From assembly GCA_030524585.1 (NCBI GenBank), contig JAUNGJ010000014.1, positions 1 through 52,472 on the forward strand: a DNA stretch of 52,472 nt, read 5' to 3'. Below are positions 48,016 to 52,472 of the stretch, in pieces. This stretch comes from Eubacteriales bacterium. Lineage in GTDB: Bacteria; Bacillota; Clostridia; Lachnospirales; Lachnospiraceae. The notes below the pieces were generated by a model that worked only from the letters and a program-made list of their open reading frames with translations, was not told the origin of the DNA and searched no databases. Each line of letters opens with the position of its first letter. Within the stretch, counting starts at the first letter, position 1. A program made the position numbers and the translations under genes.

Positions 48016-49587
48016 TTACACAAGTACTTTTCGCATCTTTGTTCCGGATTTCTTTGCAATTTCCTGAACGCCGATTGGTTTGCCGGATGCCGGAACCGCC
48101 CGTTCTCTTCCCCACTCGCGGATTGCCTCGATTTTCTCGGGACTTGTCTGGGAAAGCGGCACTACATTATTAAATGTAGACATGATACTGTCTTCCGTAA
48201 GCTGAAATTCTTCATTTGCAACGATTCTGTATGCCAGTTCCCGCACCGTAGATTCCAGATCGGCCGCTGTAAACCCTTCGGTCTGCTCCACGATCCTGTC
48301 TGCAAATACTCCCGAAAAGTCGAGTCTTAAATATTTTCTCATATAAATCTTCAGTATCTCTCTTCGCTCTTCTGCCGTCGGAAGATCAACAAAAAACAGT
48401 TCATCGAACCTTCCCCGTCTCAGAAGCTCAGATGGCAGCATAGATACGTCGTTTGCCGTAGCCACCACAAACACCTGCTTTTTACACTCCTGCAGCCAGA
48501 ACAGAAATTGTCCCACCATTCTTGTGGATACGCCGCCGTCTCCGCTGCTTCCTGCTCCTGAAAGTCCCTTTTCAATCTCATCAATCCACAGCACACAGGG
48601 AGCTACATTCTCCGCCGTAGCCAGCGCGTCCCGAAGCTGCTGCTCAGACTGTCCCACATACTGCCCCTGCACCGTTGCAAAATCCAGACGATACAATGGC
48701 ATCTTCCAGTTTGCGGCAATTGATTTGGCCGACATAGACTTTCCGCATCCGGGAACACCCACCAACAGGATTCCTCTTGGCGACTGCAGGCCGCGCGCTT
48801 TCATCTCGTCTCTCTTTTCCGGTGTCAAAAGTGTCTTTTTCTCATCCAGCCACTTGCGCAGGCCATCCAAGCCTCCCACTTCCTTAACACTGTCGTCAAC
48901 CTCTATTTTCTCCAGCCCTGATATATCGGAAAATAACCGGTCCTTAGCATATCTGATTTCATCCAGATCGGCCTTCCCAATACTCCTTTTTGCAATCAGC
49001 GCCGCAATCACATTCTCTGCCTCAATCCGGGAAACCCCTGCCAGCATGGACGCCGCTTCTCTGATATCACTGTTATCCCACTCAATGGAAATCTCATTGC
49101 GGTAATCGTCGATGTACTCTTTGAGGATAGAATACATCTCGTCCTCGTTCGGCAAATCAATCTTAATCATCATTCCCTGACGCTGCAGCTGGTTCCAGAT
49201 TCCGTTCCCTGTAACCACCATCACAACACCGCCGGTTTCATTTGCCAGATTCACCAGACTGAGAATATAACGGGCATCCGCATTGTCTCCGCTGATATCG
49301 GGAACCTCTGTCAGTACAATGGTAAGATACTGCTTGCGCTGCATCTGCTCCGTCATATAATCAACCGCTCCATAAAAGGATTTATCTTCATTCAGAACCT
49401 TATCTGTAGCAAGGTCATAGGTTCCCTTGGACATGGTATGTACATAAAAAGGCAGCGATAATTCTTCCGACACCTCTTTCAATATCTCCAGTGTTCTCGC
49501 CTTCTCCATCGAATGAATCGTAATAAACGGAATCCTTGCGATAGAGTAACGGCCAAGCAGCTCTTTGGATTTTATTGCATCACTCAT
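48016..49587 (-). CDS. Ycf46-like AAA ATPase
   Basis: A 523-residue AAA protein with a degenerate N-terminal AAA-like domain (about 15-165, no Walker motifs), a helical lid (about 170-215) and an active AAA domain: Walker A GVPGCGKS (277-284), LDFATVQGQYVGQSEQQLRDAL, Walker B VLWIDEIEK with D336 and E337, sensor ATAND (376-380), and Arg fingers in RRGRFDE (390-396). This layout and many segments match cyanobacterial/plastid Ycf46. Probably a hexameric remodeller. The C-terminal tail is basic. GGAGGAAGAACG precedes the ATG, 11 nt after the 149-residue gene. Substrate unknown; no protease domain of its own. Confidence 0.85.
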   Translation of the reverse strand: MSDAIKSKELLGRYSIARIPFITIHSMEKARTLEILKEVSEELSLPFYVHTMSKGTYDLATDKVLNEDKSFYGAVDYMTEQMQRKQYLTIVLTEVPDISGDNADARYILSLVNLANETGGVVMVVTGNGIWNQLQRQGMMIKIDLPNEDEMYSILKEYIDDYRNEISIEWDNSDIREAASMLAGVSRIEAENVIAALIAKRSIGKADLDEIRYAKDRLFSDISGLEKIEVDDSVKEVGGLDGLRKWLDEKKTLLTPEKRDEMKARGLQSPRGILLVGVPGCGKSMSAKSIAANWKMPLYRLDFATVQGQYVGQSEQQLRDALATAENVAPCVLWIDEIEKGLSGAGSSGDGGVSTRMVGQFLFWLQECKKQVFVVATANDVSMLPSELLRRGRFDELFFVDLPTAEERREILKIYMRKYLRLDFSGVFADRIVEQTEGFTAADLESTVRELAYRIVANEEFQLTEDSIMSTFNNVVPLSQTSPEKIEAIREWGRERAVPASGKPIGVQEIAKKSGTKMRKVLV

Positions 49588-49598
49588 CGTTCTTCCTC

Positions 49599-50048
49599 CT
49601 AAAAGTTATTCACCTTATGATTTCTGATTATGCTTGACAGCTTTCCGCTTCTGTCTTTTTTTGCGGAATCCTCCAATGAGCTCTGTACGCTGTCCGCCTG
49701 TTTCCTTACAATATCTTTGAACTGACCCCGCACTTCCTCCGGTACTGCCGGTATATCTGCCGCCTGCATGAGAAACGCAAGCTCCTTACGCATAGCAATC
49801 AAAGCCTGTATCACCGCTCCTTCGCTTCCTGCTGCGCGGGAATAATCTCTCTGGAACTTATCTGCAGCCATATTCAGGCGGTTGTTGGTTGCATTCAGAT
49901 ATTTCTCCGTAAACCGCTCTGCCACGCCGGACTGCCACTCAAGCGTTCCCTTCTGCATTGCTTTTAACACATCCTGATCGTTCGTTTTATCCTTATACGC
50001 TTTCAAGACCTCCGCCCATTCTGCATAGGTGTGTGGTACGCGAATCAT
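49599..50048 (-). CDS. Unknown 149-residue helical protein
   Basis: Not recognised. The sequence is almost entirely amphipathic helix (YAEWAEVLKAYKDK, DVLKAMQKGTLEWQSGVAERFTEKYL, AVIQALIAMRKELAFLMQAADIP) with a Lys/Ser-rich tail ending KVNNF. No signal peptide, Cys or membrane segment. Its ATG overlaps the stop of the zinc-ribbon gene (ATGA), and the AGGAGG is formed by that gene's last codons, so translation is coupled. It sits between the zinc-ribbon protein and the AAA ATPase and may be their structural partner. Confidence 0.8.
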   Translation of the reverse strand: MIRVPHTYAEWAEVLKAYKDKTNDQDVLKAMQKGTLEWQSGVAERFTEKYLNATNNRLNMAADKFQRDYSRAAGSEGAVIQALIAMRKELAFLMQAADIPAVPEEVRGQFKDIVRKQADSVQSSLEDSAKKDRSGKLSSIIRNHKVNNF

Positions 50049-50422
50049 CTCCGTTTCCTCCTAACCACAACCTGCGGCGGTTCTATATTCCATTCCGGCA
50101 GTCCCTTTGCAAGGGCAGATTCTTCTTCCGGCACTGTCGGTTCCGGCTCCTGAATTGCCTGGAATATCGGACTTTTTCGAATCTCCGGCACAGATGACGG
50201 TTTCTTTTCTTCTTTTATTATGTCCTCTGCAACCGAAGCAAAGGGATTCTTATTCACTGGTTCTTCAACCTTTACCGGTTCCTCATATTTCGTACCGCAC
50301 TTGGTACAGAATTTCCCTTTTACCTCCGCATGACACTTCGGACAAATTCTCGATGCTCCGACACTGCCCGTATTCTGGCCGCCCTGCGCATTTATAAACC
50401 GTACTCTCTGTTTTGCATCCAT
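50045..50422 (-). CDS. Zinc-ribbon protein with disordered tail
   Basis: A 125-residue protein. A single zinc ribbon, CPKC followed by CTKC, at about residues 27-42, then a Pro/Glu/Lys-rich, probably disordered region and a basic Arg/Lys end (VVVRRKRR). No catalytic domain. AGGAGGGG precedes the ATG. It lies 11 nt from the 581-residue gene. The same type of ribbon starts the M48 protease of this operon, suggesting a shared docking mode. Confidence 0.82.
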   Translation of the reverse strand: MDAKQRVRFINAQGGQNTGSVGASRICPKCHAEVKGKFCTKCGTKYEEPVKVEEPVNKNPFASVAEDIIKEEKKPSSVPEIRKSPIFQAIQEPEPTVPEEESALAKGLPEWNIEPPQVVVRRKRR

Positions 50423-50433
50423 GTTGTCCCCTC

Positions 50434-52179
50434 CTATGCATTGATCTTAACTCGTCTTGTAGAATCTCCTACCCGCTTTACATACTGGTCCGGAGAAAGC
50501 TGTTCAATAAAATCTGTTACCTTCGCACTTTCCGCATCCTTCTCAGAAAATTCCGCACGGAAATCCACAACCTCGGCAAGGGTTGCACGTATAATCTGCG
50601 TACCATTCTTTCTCATCTCTTCATACTGATTCTCCGTATTCTGCCGCTGGGTCTCCATATTTTTCTTTGAAGAGAAATGGTTAATAACCAATCCCACGCC
50701 GGCAACTGCTGCAACAATGCCCAGGAACAGATTTCCCATTACCAGCATAATCAGACCAAGAACCGCAATCACTCCGCCGCCGTACAGACAGAACTGCTGA
50801 AATCCTGACAGTACAAGTTTCGAGAGCGCATCGGCTTTTGCTTTATCAATATAGGAATTAAAATTCGCCACCAGCTCGCCTTCATTCTCTCCGTCTTTTG
50901 TCCTGCCCTGAAAAATCACCGCATCCCCGGCCGTCAGGTGAATCTCAATCTCATTCGGGATCTTGCTTCTGTTGGTCGCGATCACATCCTGATATGCATT
51001 GCCTACCCATTCCTTGGAGAGAGACAGAGCAAATTTCTGTGTGGACACGCTTGCGCCCGTGCTCTCCGGCTTCATCGCCGCGTCCGTCAAAAGCTGCGTG
51101 AAATCTTTATGCGTCTCAAAAGCGCTTTCCTCCACCTGCATGGATGCCTGGGCGCGTCTCTTATCTCCCTCGTAATCTACAATAAACTGATTCAGCTTTT
51201 CTTCCTTCCGAAGAGGAATCTCCTCATCATCATAATTGCCTACAAGGGAATCAAGAATGCCGTCAAGCTGTCTTTTCACCGTCTCTGATGAGGTCTGCTG
51301 TGCAAAGATCTGATCGAGATAGTCAAACATGATTGCGTGAAGATGCGCTCCTTCCATAATATCCTGCAATACCGGCCATGTAGCACTGTATTTTTTCAGA
51401 TAAGTATAACTGGAGTCCCTAAGAGGCTCTCGCTTCTGATTGATCGCATCGGACCACTGGGTTATCTGCTTCTCCACAAATCCAGGCTTCTCCTCCAGAC
51501 AGGATATCCACTGTTCCATATGCCTTGCAACGACACCCTCGGAATCCGTTCCTAAAAGTCCGCTTGCATATGCATCCAGCATGACAATACATTTCCGATC
51601 CAGATTCTCCGCATCCTGATTCTCAAAGTAACGTTTTGCCCACTTCAGACATGCCTGCTTTCGGTCAGCTCTTCTGCAGATCAGCGCAAACAGCAGCGAC
51701 GTCTTCTCATCATCCCGCTTAATTGCTTCCCGCACTGCCCGGTCTGCGATCTCCGGCTTATCATTGATCCATGCCGCCAGTGCAACCAGACACGGAGCCA
51801 GCCAGTAATTCGGCGTTGTGACCATCATCTCTTCAGTTACGTCGGTAATTGTCTCCTTCTTTACGATTCCAAGGTCATCTGCCTGCAAAATTCCGGTAGT
51901 AGTCCTACGGATCTCTGCATAGTGACCAAACTTTGTCTCCAATTCCTGCCGAATCTTGATCAGCCTCGTCTCTGCAAGCTGACGCTCCGTCTGCCTTGCC
52001 GCCTCCTGAACGTAATCGCGAAAATCCTCCGCAAGCTTGGTGAGTTCATCATTTACCAGATTTACATTATTATTTACCTGGGTTACTCTCCCCTCCAGTT
52101 TATCCAGATTCTGGAATACAATATTAAGATTCTGTTCAATCCTGGATAAATCTGCTGTCTGAATTACTCTGTCTGCCAT
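50434..52179 (-). CDS. Coiled-coil, helical-repeat protein with C-terminal membrane hairpin
   Basis: A 581-residue protein not assigned to a family. The first 100 or so residues form a long coiled coil (LSRIEQNLNIVFQNLDKLEG onwards). A helical, TPR-like middle follows (LAPCLVALAAWINDKPEIADRAVREAI, SLLFALICRRADRKQACLKWAKRYF). About residues 460-502 form two hydrophobic helices (LYGGGVIAVLGLIMLVMG, LGIVAAVAGVGLVI), then a charged 80-residue C-terminal tail. No signal peptide, so both large parts are probably cytoplasmic and anchored by the hairpin. I chose the second ATG (52179) because AAGGAGG lies 8 nt before it but only 2 nt before the first. Likely the scaffold of the operon's complex. Confidence 0.82.
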   Translation of the reverse strand: MADRVIQTADLSRIEQNLNIVFQNLDKLEGRVTQVNNNVNLVNDELTKLAEDFRDYVQEAARQTERQLAETRLIKIRQELETKFGHYAEIRRTTTGILQADDLGIVKKETITDVTEEMMVTTPNYWLAPCLVALAAWINDKPEIADRAVREAIKRDDEKTSLLFALICRRADRKQACLKWAKRYFENQDAENLDRKCIVMLDAYASGLLGTDSEGVVARHMEQWISCLEEKPGFVEKQITQWSDAINQKREPLRDSSYTYLKKYSATWPVLQDIMEGAHLHAIMFDYLDQIFAQQTSSETVKRQLDGILDSLVGNYDDEEIPLRKEEKLNQFIVDYEGDKRRAQASMQVEESAFETHKDFTQLLTDAAMKPESTGASVSTQKFALSLSKEWVGNAYQDVIATNRSKIPNEIEIHLTAGDAVIFQGRTKDGENEGELVANFNSYIDKAKADALSKLVLSGFQQFCLYGGGVIAVLGLIMLVMGNLFLGIVAAVAGVGLVINHFSSKKNMETQRQNTENQYEEMRKNGTQIIRATLAEVVDFRAEFSEKDAESAKVTDFIEQLSPDQYVKRVGDSTRRVKINA

Positions 52180-52208
52180 TCTCATTTCCTCCTTAGTTTT
52201 ATTTATGA

Positions 52209-52472
52209 TTAATCTTCATACTCCACAATGTAACCCACATATCCTGACAGAGACGCCACCGTACCCGGAATATTCTCCGGCCCGTCATTCCATATCCAGC
52301 GTCCTTCGCCTGAATAATAGAAAATGTTCAGATATGCTTCATCAATATTCAGATTCGGATCAGAAAAGCTCGGCTCTCCCGCCATCCACTGTCCGCTGCA
52401 CCAGGCCTTGGTGTTGTCATTCAGCCTTACGCCATAGGTCTGATTCTCCTCATCTACCCAGTAATATTCCTG
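52209..52472 (-). CDS. C-type lectin-domain protein, C-terminal part (cut by window edge)
   Basis: An open frame enters from the right edge and ends at TAA 52211-52209, giving the last 87 residues. They look like the second half of a C-type lectin fold: WCSGQWMAGEPSFSDP, EAYLNIFYYSGEGRWIWND and GYVGYIVEYED correspond to the EPN-, WND- and final-strand positions of the family. EPN is EPS here. Such domains bind sugars, proteins or ligands via the loop; bacterial ones are often surface or sensor modules. The gap to the 581-residue gene is 29 nt, so it belongs to the same operon. The N-terminal architecture is outside the window. Confidence 0.7.
   Translation of the reverse strand, partial: QEYYWVDEENQTYGVRLNDNTKAWCSGQWMAGEPSFSDPNLNIDEAYLNIFYYSGEGRWIWNDGPENIPGTVASLSGYVGYIVEYED

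Noticed and set aside
1..52472. CRISPR arrays, tRNA or rRNA genes, insertion sequences, prophage
   Set aside because: No regularly spaced repeats, cloverleaf-like spacers, transposase or integrase reading frames were seen; the spacers are short and mostly explained by promoters and hairpins.

Overview
The window reads as a chromosomal segment of an anaerobic Gram-positive bacterium of class Clostridia, most likely family Lachnospiraceae (relatives of [Clostridium] scindens or Dorea). This rests on the strong AGGAGG-type ribosome binding sites, the tig-clpP-clpX-lon-engB gene order, HPr kinase, an ECF transporter, a TudS-like desulfidase, DUF1846 and C_GCAxxG_C_C genes, and moderate GC. The species is inference. 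I see no rRNA, tRNA, insertion sequence, prophage or CRISPR array, and no gene-free stretch longer than 300 bases.

Layout. (1) 1-4030, plus strand: an accessory reductase cassette of SDR dehydrogenase, Old-Yellow-Enzyme/iron-sulfur flavoprotein and MFS carrier, suited to import and reduction of an unsaturated keto substrate. (2) 4094-12725, minus strand: a protein quality-control run, tig-clpP-clpX-lon-engB-AI-2E-like permease, ending in an unusual regulator with two TetR-type DNA-binding domains that faces the cassette. (3) 12853-14011: DJ-1/PfpI and CYTH proteins. (4) 14067-20876, minus: secA-prfB-hom-lysC-thrH. prfB keeps its programmed +1 frameshift, and the last three genes lead from aspartate to phosphohomoserine. 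(5) 20975-24784, minus: a eukaryotic-type hisA, a lipoprotein, dapA-dapB and a double OB-fold protein. (6) 25006-31320: typA, a PsiE-like membrane protein, long HPF, yigZ (minus) and a class A penicillin-binding protein.

(7) 31448-41303, minus: hprK-glcK, uvrC, a complete ECF transporter operon led by a TudS-like desulfidase, and ftsH. (8) 41447-46334: a TDT-family channel with a C_GCAxxG_C_C redox protein (minus), then DUF1846 and pyrG (plus). (9) 46410-52472, minus: a tight, largely uncharacterised operon that runs off the right edge. In transcription order it encodes a C-type-lectin-domain protein (C-terminal part only), a 581-residue coiled-coil/helical/membrane-hairpin protein, a zinc-ribbon protein, a small helical protein, a Ycf46-like AAA ATPase, a small unknown protein, and a zinc-ribbon M48 membrane metalloprotease.

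The most interesting region is the terminal lectin/AAA/M48 operon, which looks like an undescribed envelope-associated ATPase-protease system. Next come the ECF-desulfidase operon, the reductase cassette with its double-TetR neighbour, and ThrH placed directly after lysC. Functions for these are inferred from domain content and gene order, not from homology searches.
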